Shown: piece after piece, positions 49,561-58,812 of the stretch
How positions within the stretch are numbered: position 1 is the stretch's first letter
Layout: every line of letters begins with the position of its first letter
From: Candidatus Zixiibacteriota bacterium
GTDB lineage: Bacteria; Zixibacteria; MSB-5A5; WJJR01
Reading direction: 5' to 3'
DNA: 64,000 nt
Assembly: GCA_036397555.1 (NCBI GenBank)
Contig: DASWIS010000025.1
Location: forward strand, 121,885 to 185,884
Translations under genes and position numbers: made by a program
Notes under the pieces: generated by a model
The model's database searches: none
Told to the model about the DNA's origin: nothing
The model's input: only the letters and a program-made list of their open reading frames with translations

Positions 49561-49822
49561 CGGTGAAATTCGCAAGAAATCTCAGCCCTGGTACGTCTAC
49601 CTCGTCCGTTGCGCCGACGACACGATCTACACCGGCATCACCAACAACGTCTCCGCTCGTATCGAAAAACACAACAACGGCATCGGCGCGAAATACACGT
49701 CGACGCGCGGGCCGGTTGCGCTGATCTATCAGGAGAAACACACCGATCAGGGCAGCGCTCTGAAGCGCGAGACACAGATCAAACGGTGGAGTCGGGAGCG
49801 GAAGTTGAAGTTGGTGTTGTAG
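49526..49822 (+). CDS. second GIY-YIG nuclease-like protein
   Basis: A 98-residue GIY-YIG domain protein, a diverged paralogue of the one 67 bases upstream (WYVYLVRCADDTIYTGITNN versus WFVYLVRCRDGSIYAGITDD, then EKHNNGIGAKYTS versus TKHNSGKGAKYTA). The first start is a GTG at 49526 inside repeat sequence, so residues 1-12 come from the repeat. There is no later ATG before the domain (which starts near QPWYVYL), so expression is uncertain. The Glu motif is present as ALKRETQIKRW. It ends at a TAG that forms part of a GTAGGGGCAC repeat. Confidence 0.7.
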   Translation: MSPGEAGTSRRIGEIRKKSQPWYVYLVRCADDTIYTGITNNVSARIEKHNNGIGAKYTSTRGPVALIYQEKHTDQGSALKRETQIKRWSRERKLKLVL

Positions 49823-49902
49823 GGGCACAGCGTGCTGCTTGTCCTGAGCGAAGCGAATGGGTGCCCTTTTCAAGTTGAGGGCACGGCGCGCCGTGCCCCT
49901 AC
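49819..49902. repeat. 84-bp composite palindromic element (GTAGGG family)
   Basis: The ends GTAGGGGCAC (49819-49828) and GTGCCCCTAC (49893-49902) are exact inverted repeats. Inside lies a short motif of the other family, TCCTGAGCGAAGCGAA (49842-49857), and a 3' hairpin GGGCACGGCGCGCCGTGCCC (49879-49898). It separates the second GIY-YIG ORF from the convergent secreted-protein gene. Confidence 0.75.
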
Positions 49903-49924
49903 GAAACCCATTCGGACAATCCTA

Positions 49925-51910
49925 TCACCCGCACGGGTTGCAATACACCGCATTCGGATCGCCGTTGCGAAACGCGACATCGACAAACTTCACGACATCG
50001 AACACGTTGGTCACTGCGTCGCAATTGACATCGGTCCGTTCACGAGGGCACAGCGGATCGGTGACCGGCGTACCCGCGCGAAACGCGACATCGACCGCCG
50101 CGACGACGTCGAAGACATCGACGACGCCGTTGCATACGGGATCGGCGTGGCAAGGACAGGAGCAATCGCAGACATCGCCGATGTTGTTCCCATTTGTGTC
50201 GGACTGATCGGGATTGTAGACTGTTGGACAATTGTCCACGCTCCAGCAGACAGAGTCGCCGTCCGGATCGTTGAGCGGATCGAACGGGCAAAGATCGCAG
50301 GCGTTGCCGATACTATCGCCGTCGGAGTCAGTCTGCGATGCATTGAACACAGTCGGACAGTTGTCGCATGAATCGGCTACGCCGTCTCCGTCAGTCTCTT
50401 CCTGCAGCGGGTTAAAGACACTGTCGCAGTTGTCGCAGGCGTCACCAATCCCGTCCCCGTCTGCGTCGGCCTGATTCGCATTCGCGACAGTCGGGCAGTT
50501 GTCGACATTGCCGCAGATTCCATCCTGATCGATGTCATTGGACACGTCGAACGGACACGGGTCGCACACATCGCCCAACGCATCGCCATCAGCATTGGCC
50601 TGCGCGGGATTGTGGTCGAGTGGGCAGTTGTCGCAGGCGTCGCCTAAGCCGTCCATCTCGGTGTCGATCTGTGTGGCATTTGGCAACAGCAAGCAATTAT
50701 CACACGAATCGCCGACGCCATCGCCATCCTCATCCTCCTGGTCTGCATTCGACGCGGAGGGGCAATTGTCGCAGCCGTCTCCGACTGAGTCCTCGTCTGT
50801 ATCGGACATGCTCTCGCATGTGAGATTGATGCGGAGCGTGAACATCCCACCATTGTATGAACTTGCAGCAATATCGAGATCTCCATCTCCGTCCCAGTCC
50901 ACCAGGATGTGCCCCAACGTGGTTCCATAATCGCAGATTATCGGAGGGTCTATGAGCGTACCCGCGACATTCTCCCAAAGCCGCGTGTCGGAATTGAAGT
51001 CGGTGGCAATGAGATCTACATCTCCATCGCGATCCACATCACCTGCAACGGCTCCACCCGCTTGGAAACCTGCGGTAAGGGTATCCCAGTTCTCAAACGT
51101 ACAATCTCCATGTCCCCTCAGGAGTGTGACCGCCGATGCACCGTTGTTTGAAACCGCCAGATCGAGCAATTCGTCATTGTCAAGATCCTCGCATGCCAAC
51201 CCTGTTGGCCGGTCAGGAACAAGGTAGTCACCAAACGGTGCGAGTTGCCCATCCGCATTCTTGAAAATCAGGACTCGATCTCCATCGATTGCAGAGACAG
51301 CAACATCCCGCAATCCGTCTCCATCAAAGTCTCCGGTGATGACATCTATCGGACCGCCGGAAGCTGGATAAGCGGTGTATGGCGTGAGGAATCCTGCGGA
51401 AGAGTTGTAATACACGCCAAGAGTGCCGCTCCCACTATTGACGAATAGAATCTCAGGCAGCGAATCTCCATCCAAGTCTACGGCATGGGGGTTGTAGGGA
51501 TTGCTACCTGCGGGCAGTGTGCTTGAGGTGAATGATCCAGTCCCGCCGTTGGTGAACAACGTGAGTGTTGCACTCCCATGATTCGTGACCACAAAGTCGA
51601 GGTCGCCGTCATCGTCAAAGTCCGCAATCGCCGTTCCTGTGGGTGTGCTACCTACAGCCAATGGGCTGCCCGCCGAGAAGTTGTTGGAGCCATCATTCCA
51701 TATGACTTGAGCGGTACCGTCCGCCTCGTTCGCTAGTACGAAGTCTGTCGCGTTGTCGCCGTTCAGATCGCCAGCGGATACGCCGTTTGGGTGGGTACCC
51801 ACCGTGACAGTCTGGTGATGGAGGAACAGGCTGCAATCGATTGCTTGAACTCGCGCGATCAAGGTGAGCAGAAGAATAGGCACGAGCAGTGAAGTCCGCC
51901 ACTGGCGCAT
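49925..51910 (-). CDS. secreted FG-GAP/thrombospondin type 3/dockerin-like repeat protein
   Basis: A 661-residue secreted protein. The ATG at 51910 has GGAGG five bases upstream and gives a signal peptide ([16 protein letters not shown], residues 8-23). Residues about 25-320 form a beta-propeller of VCBS/FG-GAP repeats with calcium loops such as [18 protein letters not shown] and DWDGDGDLD. Residues about 325-585 are thrombospondin type 3 repeats ([19 protein letters not shown] type). The end (about 590-661) has two dockerin-like motifs, [16 protein letters not shown] and [17 protein letters not shown]. Such C-terminal domains are common in Zixibacteria-like genomes. It is a likely surface adhesion or matrix protein with many calcium sites. 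Confidence 0.9.
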   Translation of the reverse strand: MRQWRTSLLVPILLLTLIARVQAIDCSLFLHHQTVTVGTHPNGVSAGDLNGDNATDFVLANEADGTAQVIWNDGSNNFSAGSPLAVGSTPTGTAIADFDDDGDLDFVVTNHGSATLTLFTNGGTGSFTSSTLPAGSNPYNPHAVDLDGDSLPEILFVNSGSGTLGVYYNSSAGFLTPYTAYPASGGPIDVITGDFDGDGLRDVAVSAIDGDRVLIFKNADGQLAPFGDYLVPDRPTGLACEDLDNDELLDLAVSNNGASAVTLLRGHGDCTFENWDTLTAGFQAGGAVAGDVDRDGDVDLIATDFNSDTRLWENVAGTLIDPPIICDYGTTLGHILVDWDGDGDLDIAASSYNGGMFTLRINLTCESMSDTDEDSVGDGCDNCPSASNADQEDEDGDGVGDSCDNCLLLPNATQIDTEMDGLGDACDNCPLDHNPAQANADGDALGDVCDPCPFDVSNDIDQDGICGNVDNCPTVANANQADADGDGIGDACDNCDSVFNPLQEETDGDGVADSCDNCPTVFNASQTDSDGDSIGNACDLCPFDPLNDPDGDSVCWSVDNCPTVYNPDQSDTNGNNIGDVCDCSCPCHADPVCNGVVDVFDVVAAVDVAFRAGTPVTDPLCPRERTDVNCDAVTNVFDVVKFVDVAFRNGDPNAVYCNPCG

Positions 51911-52335
51911 GGATGCCTCCGGGATTTCGAGGTGAGTACGGAACAGACCGAAATCTAAACTGGCGCGGGTTTGATGATTTGTCAACGAGCGCGTGGTGAT
52001 AATAATGTGAAGATTTGCAGAGGCGGCGGTATCGGGGCGGTGTGTAGGGGCGTATCCCCCGGCTTCGCTCGGGACAAGTTGCAACGCCCCTACGGGTTAG
52101 GGGCGGAGCGCTATGAATCGTCATTGTGGCCATCGATGCCCTCACCCTCCCCTCTTTCCCTCGACGCGGCTCGGGGTCGATGGGCCGCCTGCGGCGGGCC
52201 GGGTGAGGGCGGTGTCTGATTCTCCCTCACCTTAATCCTCTGTCCCTCGGCTTCGCGCGGGACCTGCGGCCACCGGGAGAGGGTGAAAAACCTCCCAACC
52301 CAATCCCCCGCAACAATCGCCCGCGGCATCCGTAA
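51911..52335. other. intergenic region with repeats between the secreted protein and efflux genes
   Basis: No gene is supported here. A GTAGGGGCGT/ACGCCCCTAC repeat occupies 52044-52093. Further right (about 52140-52290) is a GC-rich stretch with CCCTCACC/GGTGAGGG and CGCCTGCGGCGGGCC palindromic pieces that look like further intergenic repeat fragments. Confidence 0.55.
52044..52093. repeat. palindromic intergenic repeat (GTAGGG family)
   Basis: GTAGGGGCGT (52044-52053) and ACGCCCCTAC (52084-52093) are exact inverted ends. Between them lies CCCCCGGCTTCGCTCGGGA, which can itself form a small hairpin. Confidence 0.75.
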
Positions 52336-53685
52336 ATGCGGATTATGAGGAAAATGAAAAAGCGTACCAAACGGCTCCTGATCGGAGGTGGGCTGGTCGT
52401 TGTGGTGGCGGTGCTCGCGATCGTCACCCTCTCCGGGTCGGATGAAAAACAGACGGTCGTGCAGGCCGATCTGGTGGTCCAAGACGACATTTCCGAGCTT
52501 GTGACCGCCTCGGGGCGCATCCAGCCCCAGACCAAGGTCGACATCGTCGCCGAGGTCTCCGCGCAGGTCCATGCGATCTTCGTAAAGGAAGGCGACTGGG
52601 TTGAACGCGGCACACCGCTGCTTTTGCTGGACACGATCCAGTTGAAGACCGATGTGCAACAGGCACGCTTCTCATATGATGAAACGACGGCCCGGACCGA
52701 GGCGGCCAAGGCACAATATGAGAAGGACAAACTCGAGTACGACCGGCAGAAGGCGCTGCACGCGCAGAATCTGACCTCGGAGACCGCGTACAACGAGGCA
52801 ACCTATACCTACGAGAACTCCCGCGCCAACCACGAGGCGATGCTGGCGCAGGTGAAGACCGCGCAGGCGCGGCTCGACAAGGCGCAGGACAACTTACGCA
52901 AGACGCGCATCGTCGCGCCGATGGCAGGGGTGGTCACGTATCTGAATGTCGAGGTCGGCGAGATCTCGCAGGCGCAGACGTCATTTACACAGGGCAAGAC
53001 CCTGATGACCATTGCCGACCTCTCGATCTTCGAGGTCGAAGTCGACGTCGACGAAACCGAAGTCGCTCAGATCGATCTGGAGCAGAAGTCGAAAATCCGT
53101 GTGGATGCGTTCCGCGATACGACATTCGAGGGGCGCGTCGTCGAGATCGGCAATTCCGCACTGATCATCGGCGAGGGGACGGAGAACTACACGACCAGTT
53201 TCCGCGTGAAAGTACGGTTTGTGGAGGCGCATCCCGGAATCCGTCCCGGCATGTCGGCGACGGTCGATGTGACCACGGCCACCGCTGATGACGCACTGCT
53301 GGTTCCATACGCATCGGTGGTGACGCGCGAAATCGATCCCGATTCCGCCAATCTGAAGCAGACCGATGCGCCGGAGAGCACAATTCTTGCCGCAGCCCAT
53401 GCGGAAGAGACGCAATCGGATACAACCGCCGAGGGGGCAACCCAGGACGGCAAGAAAAAGAAGAAAGTGAAGAAGTCCGGCGTATTTGTCGTGCGTGACG
53501 GCAAGGCGCACTTTGTCGAGATTCAAACCGGAATCGCCGACGAGCGCAACATCGTGGCGCTCTCCGGGCTGGCGCCGGGCGACACGGTTGTTTCCGGATC
53601 GTTCCAGACCCTTCGGAAGCTCGCCGAGGGCGACATGGTCAAGATCGAGCAAAGCTCACTGGACAACATGAAAGACGACGGCTAA
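52336..53685 (+). CDS. MacA-like membrane-fusion (periplasmic adaptor) protein
   Basis: A 449-residue periplasmic adaptor anchored by one N-terminal helix (LLIGGGLVVVVAVLAIVTL). It links inner-membrane ABC permeases to an outer-membrane exit. The lipoyl/biotinyl hairpin shows SGRIQPQTKVDIVAEV, and a coiled-coil region spans about 110-190 (DKLEYDRQKAL...). The beta-barrel domain includes VEVDVDETEVAQIDLEQKS and RPGMSATVDV. An insertion with a Lys-rich stretch (DGKKKKKVKKSG, about 373-384) precedes the last domain. It is the first gene of the cluster, 42 bases before the first permease. No TolC-like gene is in the window. Confidence 0.9.
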   Translation: MRIMRKMKKRTKRLLIGGGLVVVVAVLAIVTLSGSDEKQTVVQADLVVQDDISELVTASGRIQPQTKVDIVAEVSAQVHAIFVKEGDWVERGTPLLLLDTIQLKTDVQQARFSYDETTARTEAAKAQYEKDKLEYDRQKALHAQNLTSETAYNEATYTYENSRANHEAMLAQVKTAQARLDKAQDNLRKTRIVAPMAGVVTYLNVEVGEISQAQTSFTQGKTLMTIADLSIFEVEVDVDETEVAQIDLEQKSKIRVDAFRDTTFEGRVVEIGNSALIIGEGTENYTTSFRVKVRFVEAHPGIRPGMSATVDVTTATADDALLVPYASVVTREIDPDSANLKQTDAPESTILAAAHAEETQSDTTAEGATQDGKKKKKVKKSGVFVVRDGKAHFVEIQTGIADERNIVALSGLAPGDTVVSGSFQTLRKLAEGDMVKIEQSSLDNMKDDG

Positions 53686-53727
53686 GACGCGGCATCGGCC
53701 CAAATCCGCGCTTCGCCTACGGCAGTC

Positions 53728-54960
53728 ATGGTCATCCTGTCATTGATCGTCGAATCGCTCGCCGCGCTGTGGGCGAATCGTCTGCGCTCCTTCCTGATCG
53801 TGGTCGGCATGGTCATGGGGGTGGCATCGGTTATTACGATCGTATCGACGGTCGAGGGAATGCAGTCGAACATCGAGGAAGTATTCGACTCCATGGGGCC
53901 GCAGAGCTTTATGGTCTCGCGCATAGGGTTTTCGATGTCGATGGCGGAGTATCTGGAGCGACTGCGCCGCAAGAAACTGACGCGGGGTTTGATCCCGATC
54001 ATCGAGGAAGGGTGTCCCGACTGCGCGGCCGTCGGGGCCGAGGGATACTGGTCCGTCCATGTCAAGTATGGGGCCAAACGGGTCCCCTGGGTGTCGGTCG
54101 AAGGCCAGACCCCGAATATGCTGGAGATCACCTCGCGCGACGTCGCGATGGGACGGTTTCTCTCGGACGAAGATGACGCCCGGCGGCGAAAGAGCGCGTT
54201 CATCGGGTACCGGATTTACGAACGGCTTTTCGCGGAGATCGGCGAGACGGACGCTGTCGGCAAACGCATCAAGCTCGACAGCGAGGAATTCACCGTCGTC
54301 GGCGTCGCCAAAGAGATGGGGGGCATGTTCGGTGAGGATATGGACGAGTTTGTCGTGATCCCGCTCTCGACACTGGAGAAACTCTATCCGCGCCCCGGCA
54401 ATCCTGTCAATCTCGTGATCAGCGCGGTGTCGCTCGAACGGCGTGAGCGCGCCATCGATCAGGTTCGCTCGACCGTCCGCGCCGCGCGGGGGTTGGGGTA
54501 CGAAGAAATCGACGACTTCGAGATTTTTACGCCGGAGACGATCCTCAGCTTCATCAACGACTTCACGCGCGCGTTTCGCGTCATCATGGTCTCGTTGCCG
54601 CTGGTGTCGATCATCGTCGGCGGGATCGTCATCATGAATATCATGATGATTTCGGTCACCGAGCGGACGCGCGAAATCGGCATCCGCAAATCGCTCGGGG
54701 CGCGCCGGCGCCATATCATGGTGCAGTTCTTGTATGAATCGGTGATTTTGTCGCTGATCGGAGGGGCGCTCGGCATCTGGCTGGGCATCATCCTCGGGCG
54801 CTTGATCCTGACGTCGTGGATGGACATCCACTTTTCGCCGACGACGCTGGCCATCATTCTCGGTTTCGGCATCTCGACGGGCGTCGGTCTGTTCTTCGGC
54901 ATCTACCCGGCGATGAAGGCGGCGCGGATGGACCCGATTAAGGCGTTGAGCTTTGAGTAG
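53728..54960 (+). CDS. MacB/FtsX-type ABC permease 1
   Basis: A 410-residue inner-membrane permease with the MacB plan: helix 1 (FLIVVGMVMGVASVITIV, about 23-40), a periplasmic MacB-PCD domain (about 45-270) and three C-terminal helices (about 285-310, 335-360, 375-400). The FtsX core has GGIVIMNIMMISVTERTREIGIRKSLGAR (read in pieces), typical of the coupling helix region. It has no ATPase domain of its own. It follows the membrane-fusion protein by 42 bases and belongs to the group with the ATPase further downstream. It may export a peptide or lipid-like substrate, as MacB does. Confidence 0.9.
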   Translation: MVILSLIVESLAALWANRLRSFLIVVGMVMGVASVITIVSTVEGMQSNIEEVFDSMGPQSFMVSRIGFSMSMAEYLERLRRKKLTRGLIPIIEEGCPDCAAVGAEGYWSVHVKYGAKRVPWVSVEGQTPNMLEITSRDVAMGRFLSDEDDARRRKSAFIGYRIYERLFAEIGETDAVGKRIKLDSEEFTVVGVAKEMGGMFGEDMDEFVVIPLSTLEKLYPRPGNPVNLVISAVSLERRERAIDQVRSTVRAARGLGYEEIDDFEIFTPETILSFINDFTRAFRVIMVSLPLVSIIVGGIVIMNIMMISVTERTREIGIRKSLGARRRHIMVQFLYESVILSLIGGALGIWLGIILGRLILTSWMDIHFSPTTLAIILGFGISTGVGLFFGIYPAMKAARMDPIKALSFE

Positions 54961-54996
54961 CAATCTATGAGGACGAGTATGGTCGCATGTCGATAC

Positions 54997-55096
54997 TGTC
55001 ATGCCCAGCGGCATCACGCCTGCGGTGGGATGCAGGCGAAGCATCTGCTCTCATCTACATGCGAAAAGCAGATTCTTCGCTTCGCTCAGAATGACA
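54997..55096. repeat. intergenic repeat element with TGTCAT/ATGACA ends
   Basis: TGTCAT (54997-55002) and ATGACA (55091-55096) bound a 100-bp element that ends in AGATTCTTCGCTTCGCTCAG, a sequence of the same TCAGGAT/GAGCGAAG type seen beside tRNA-Ser. It lies between two permease genes of one cluster, so it has inserted without breaking either. Confidence 0.65.
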
Positions 55097-55151
55097 TTTC
55101 CCTGCTCACTTTTGGATTCGAGGCGTTTCCCGGCAACCGGCTGCCCGTGCG

Positions 55152-56405
55152 ATGACCAGACTCACCCGATCGATGGCGGAAACGCGCGAGGGCGTCATCC
55201 TGGCGCTGCAAGCGATCCGTGCCAACAAGTTTCGCAGTTTCATGACGATCGTCGGCGTCATGATCGGCGTCGGTGCGGTCATTCTGGTCAGCACGATCAT
55301 GGACGGATTCGAGCAATATGCCAACACGTCGATCGACAAGATCGGCAACAACGTGCTCTATATCACCCGCTGGGATCACAACACCGACTTTGACAACCTG
55401 ACCGAAGAACAACGGCGGCGTCCGCACATCCGCATGAAGGAGGCATACGCGGTGCGCGACATGTGCCCGTTGATTCAGGCCGTCTCGCCGGAGAAACGCG
55501 CCTTCGACAATGTGGCGCAATACGAGGAGAAGAAGCTTCGCAATCCCGATGACTTTCGCGGCTGCTGGCCGGAGCTGGCGGCGGTCAAAAACCGCGACTG
55601 CGAATTCGGACGGTTCATCGACGACAACGATATGCTGCGCACCGCCATGGTCTGCGTGATCGGCCCGGAAGTGGCCGACGCGCTCTTCGAAGCGCGTGAT
55701 GAGGCCGTCGGAAAAGAGATTCGTGTCAACGGCTACCGGTTTACCGTCATCGGGGTACAGGAACAGATCGAGGATCTCTTCGGCATCAGCGAAAACGATT
55801 ACATCTATATCCCGATGTCGACGTTCGATAAGCTGTACCCGAACGAAGAGCGCATCGTCCTTCTGGCCAGCGCCCTCTCCCGAACACGAATCGACGAGGC
55901 GTTGGATCAGGTCACCAATGCGCTGCGGAGAGTCCGTAAGGTCCGACCGGAAGACGACAACAACTTCGGCGTCATGACGCAGGACCGCTTCAAGGGCGAA
56001 ATTGGTGATATTACCGGCAAAGTCCAGCTCGGGGCAACGGCGGTCGCTTCGGTGGGGTTGCTGGTGGGCATTATCGGCGTGATGAATATCATGCTCGTGG
56101 CCGTCACGCAACGGACGCGCGAGATCGGCGTGCGCAAGGCGGTCGGGGCGCGCAAAGTGAACATTCTGTTCCAATTTCTGGTGGAGGCCGGAACCCTCAC
56201 GGGACTGGGGGGAATTGTCGGGATCATCTTCGGCGGACTGATCGGCCTGCTGGTGACCACGATACTCGACTGGAACTATTATCTCTCCCCTCCCTGGATG
56301 GCGATCGGGTTTCTTCTGTCTGGGGGGACCGGTGTCATCGCCGGCATGTACCCCGCCTGGCGCGCCGCGCGTGTCGACCCGATTGTGGCGCTGCGTTACG
56401 AGTGA
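55152..56405 (+). CDS. MacB/FtsX-type ABC permease 2
   Basis: A 417-residue inner-membrane permease, paralogue of permease 1. It has an N-terminal helix (about 25-50, MTIVGVMIGVGAVILVSTI), a periplasmic domain and three C-terminal helices. The FtsX core GIIGVMNIMLVAVTQRTREI, then GVRKAVGARK, is present. The periplasmic domain has a His/Arg-rich start and several aspartates (RDMCPLIQAV, LAAVKNRDCEFGRF) that differ from permease 1. The ATG at 55152 lies 56 bases after the inserted repeat. The ATPase gene follows 93 bases on. Two permeases could form a heterodimer. Confidence 0.9.
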   Translation: MTRLTRSMAETREGVILALQAIRANKFRSFMTIVGVMIGVGAVILVSTIMDGFEQYANTSIDKIGNNVLYITRWDHNTDFDNLTEEQRRRPHIRMKEAYAVRDMCPLIQAVSPEKRAFDNVAQYEEKKLRNPDDFRGCWPELAAVKNRDCEFGRFIDDNDMLRTAMVCVIGPEVADALFEARDEAVGKEIRVNGYRFTVIGVQEQIEDLFGISENDYIYIPMSTFDKLYPNEERIVLLASALSRTRIDEALDQVTNALRRVRKVRPEDDNNFGVMTQDRFKGEIGDITGKVQLGATAVASVGLLVGIIGVMNIMLVAVTQRTREIGVRKAVGARKVNILFQFLVEAGTLTGLGGIVGIIFGGLIGLLVTTILDWNYYLSPPWMAIGFLLSGGTGVIAGMYPAWRAARVDPIVALRYE

Positions 56406-56498
56406 TCGTCCGACCCGTTTCCATTCCTTGCAAACTTGTTTGATCGTTGTCATCATCCGGAGCGATGAATGTGCGGATGAGTACGGGACGCTGCTGAT

Positions 56499-57197
56499 AT
56501 GGCGATTGTCATTTCGACTTATGAACTGTGCCGGTACTACCGCCGTGGCCCGCAGGAAATCCGCGCGGTCGACCATGTGAGCCTGAGCATCGCCCGTGGC
56601 GAGTTTGTGTCCATCGTCGGATCATCCGGATCGGGCAAATCGACGCTTCTGAATCTGTTGGCCGGATTAGACACTCCGACCGATGGTGACATCCGGATCG
56701 GGAATGACTCACTCACGGCCATGACTCGTCGGCAACGCGCCGCGTATCGTGCGCAACGCGTGGGGATGGTCTTTCAATCATTCAACCTGCTGCCCTATCG
56801 CAGCGCGGTTGAGAATGTCGAACTGGCGTTGTATTTCACACAGCTCCCGCGCAGAAAACGTCGCGACCAGGCTGCGGCGATCCTCGAGACACTGGGACTG
56901 GCGGACCGTATGGGGCATCTCCCGGCCGACATGTCGGGCGGCGAGCAACAACGTGTTGCCATCGCGCGGGCGCTGGTCAAGCGGCCCGAACTGCTATTCG
57001 CCGATGAACCGACCGGCAATCTCGATCATGACAATGCAACGGCAGTCGCGGAATTGTTGTCACGGTTGTGCGAGCAGGGACTGACGGTTGTGATGGTCAC
57101 GCACAATCTCGATCTGGCACAGCACTACGCCCAGCGAGTGATCCGTATGCACTATGGCGCCATCGTCACGACCGGTGACGGGAGTCAACCGCGGTGA
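56499..57197 (+). CDS. ABC transporter ATPase (LolD/MacB type)
   Basis: A 232-residue cytosolic ATPase. Walker A is [18 protein letters not shown], the Q-loop is [14 protein letters not shown], the signature is [15 protein letters not shown] and Walker B is [12 protein letters not shown], with the switch His in [12 protein letters not shown]. It is closest to the LolD/FtsE/MacB group that drives FtsX-type permeases. The stop overlaps the GTG of permease 3 (GTGA), so those two are tightly coupled. It is the only ATPase in the cluster, so it may serve all three permeases. Confidence 0.94.
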   Translation: MAIVISTYELCRYYRRGPQEIRAVDHVSLSIARGEFVSIVGSSGSGKSTLLNLLAGLDTPTDGDIRIGNDSLTAMTRRQRAAYRAQRVGMVFQSFNLLPYRSAVENVELALYFTQLPRRKRRDQAAAILETLGLADRMGHLPADMSGGEQQRVAIARALVKRPELLFADEPTGNLDHDNATAVAELLSRLCEQGLTVVMVTHNLDLAQHYAQRVIRMHYGAIVTTGDGSQPR

Positions 57198-58663
57198 CAA
57201 CCGCCGACTTGATCGGCATCGCAACCGGCAATCTGCGCCGCATGAAACTGCGCACATCGCTGACCACCGGCGGTGTGGTCATCGCCATCGGTGCATTTGT
57301 GGCGATGCTCTCGTTCGGCGCGGGCATGCAGCAAACGATCGCGCAGGAGTTCGATCAGCTCGGTCTGCTGCACACGATGATCGTCTATCCCAACGGACGG
57401 TACCGCGACATCGAGATTGTGCCTGATACGTCACGCCCTCTCGATTCGGCCGCCCTCGAGACGCTGTCGCGGCTACCGGGAGTGCGGCTCGCGTACCCGT
57501 ACGAACGATTTACTGTTACGGCACAGTTTGCCGACACGGCATTGACTGCGTACACGCAGCCGTTGTCGACGACCGCCTTGAGCACCAAGCTGTACTCCGA
57601 CCTTGTCGCGGGCCGCTACTTCTTCGACGACAATGCGCACGAGGCATTGGTCACGCGCGAGTTTCTCAAGGACATCGGCGTCAACGATGCCGATTCGGTG
57701 ATCGGTGACACGGTCGTCATTGCGGTCGACGTCGTTTCATTGGACAGCGCGGTCTCGGCGCTGGTCTTTCATGGGGATCTGGACAGCATCAAGGCGCGCC
57801 TTCGCCAGATCGATGAGGACTCGCTGTTTTCCGTGACCTACCTGCGCCGTATCGGCATGCGGGAATTGAATGCATCGTTGGGAAGGTTCTTGCATGGCTA
57901 CCTCAACGCGCGCGAACGTGTCTCTGACACCGTGGTCGTCGTCGGCGCGATCGAGCGGTCGCGCAACAGACGGCGCGGCCAGCCGATCATCACGACGATT
58001 GCGGTCGGACAGCGCCTGAGCAACGCCGGCTTCTCGGGCGGACCGTTGGAGCTGGCCACGTCATTGGGGAGCGGGCAGCTATTCGATCTGGAACGCGGCA
58101 GCACGGGCGGCCATTACGCGCAGGTGACCCTCGATCTGGAACCATCCGCGCCGTATGCGCCGATTCGAGACTCGGTCACCGCCATGGGGTACTCGGTCTT
58201 TTCCTATGCCGAGGAATTCGAGGAGATCCGCCGCGTCTTTCGTTATATCGATCTGGCGCTGGCCATGGTCGGTCTGATCGCTCTGGCGACGTCGTCATTG
58301 GGGATCGTCAATACGATGCTCATGTCGATTCTCGAACGGCGGCGCGAGATCGGCATCCTCAAATCGCTTGGCGCCGACGAGGGTGAGATTCGACTGCTGT
58401 TTCTCTTCGAGTCGGGACTGATCGGATTGTTCGGCGCGCTCGGCGGCTTGATCCTCGGCTGGACGATCAGCCGAATCGGCTCGTTCATCGCGCGTTCGCT
58501 GATGGAGCGCGAGGGTGTCACGCCGGTCGAACTCTTCGCCGTACCGATCTGGCTGATCGGTGCGGCCCTGCTTCTTGGCGTGTTGGTTGCGGTTGCGGCC
58601 GGATATTACCCATCGTCACGAGCCGCGCGTGTCGATGCGGTTGAAGCATTGCGCAACGAATGA
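57194..58663 (+). CDS. FtsX-type ABC permease 3
   Basis: A 489-residue permease starting at a GTG that overlaps the ATPase stop by four bases. The N-terminal helix (TGGVVIAIGAFVAMLSFGAG) is followed by a large periplasmic domain (about 50-360), longer than in permeases 1 and 2. C-terminal helices (about 375-395, 425-450, 460-480) enclose SSLGIVNTMLMSILERRREIG, then ILKSLGADEG, the FtsX core. The extra periplasmic length may give it a different role, such as receiving substrate from a lipoprotein as LolC/E do. A repeat hairpin follows its stop. Confidence 0.88.
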   Translation: MTTADLIGIATGNLRRMKLRTSLTTGGVVIAIGAFVAMLSFGAGMQQTIAQEFDQLGLLHTMIVYPNGRYRDIEIVPDTSRPLDSAALETLSRLPGVRLAYPYERFTVTAQFADTALTAYTQPLSTTALSTKLYSDLVAGRYFFDDNAHEALVTREFLKDIGVNDADSVIGDTVVIAVDVVSLDSAVSALVFHGDLDSIKARLRQIDEDSLFSVTYLRRIGMRELNASLGRFLHGYLNARERVSDTVVVVGAIERSRNRRRGQPIITTIAVGQRLSNAGFSGGPLELATSLGSGQLFDLERGSTGGHYAQVTLDLEPSAPYAPIRDSVTAMGYSVFSYAEEFEEIRRVFRYIDLALAMVGLIALATSSLGIVNTMLMSILERRREIGILKSLGADEGEIRLLFLFESGLIGLFGALGGLILGWTISRIGSFIARSLMEREGVTPVELFAVPIWLIGAALLLGVLVAVAAGYYPSSRAARVDAVEALRNE

Positions 58664-58694
58664 TAGGGGCACGGCACGGCGCGCCGTGCCCCTA
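58664..58694. repeat. palindromic repeat/hairpin after permease 3
   Basis: TAGGGGCACGGC (58664-58675) and GCCGTGCCCCTA (58683-58694) form a perfect 12-bp stem with a 7-base loop, beginning right after the permease 3 stop. It is a member of the GTAGGG family that could also act as a terminator. Convergent arsR-like gene follows. Confidence 0.75.
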
Positions 58695-58812
58695 AATGTG
58701 GTCGTGTCGATCTCGGTGGCGAGGGAGCCTCACCCCTGCGAATTCGACCCATCCTGCTATGACCCGCCGCAACAATGGGCCACGCGGGGAATTTGATAGC
58801 GTGTCATCGTCA

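Noticed and set aside
53740..56576. Two long antisense open frames (434 and 496 codons) opposite the permease genes
   Set aside because: They mirror strong coding sequence of the plus strand, show His/Arg/Asp-rich composition typical of antisense frames in GC-rich DNA, and have no recognisable domain.
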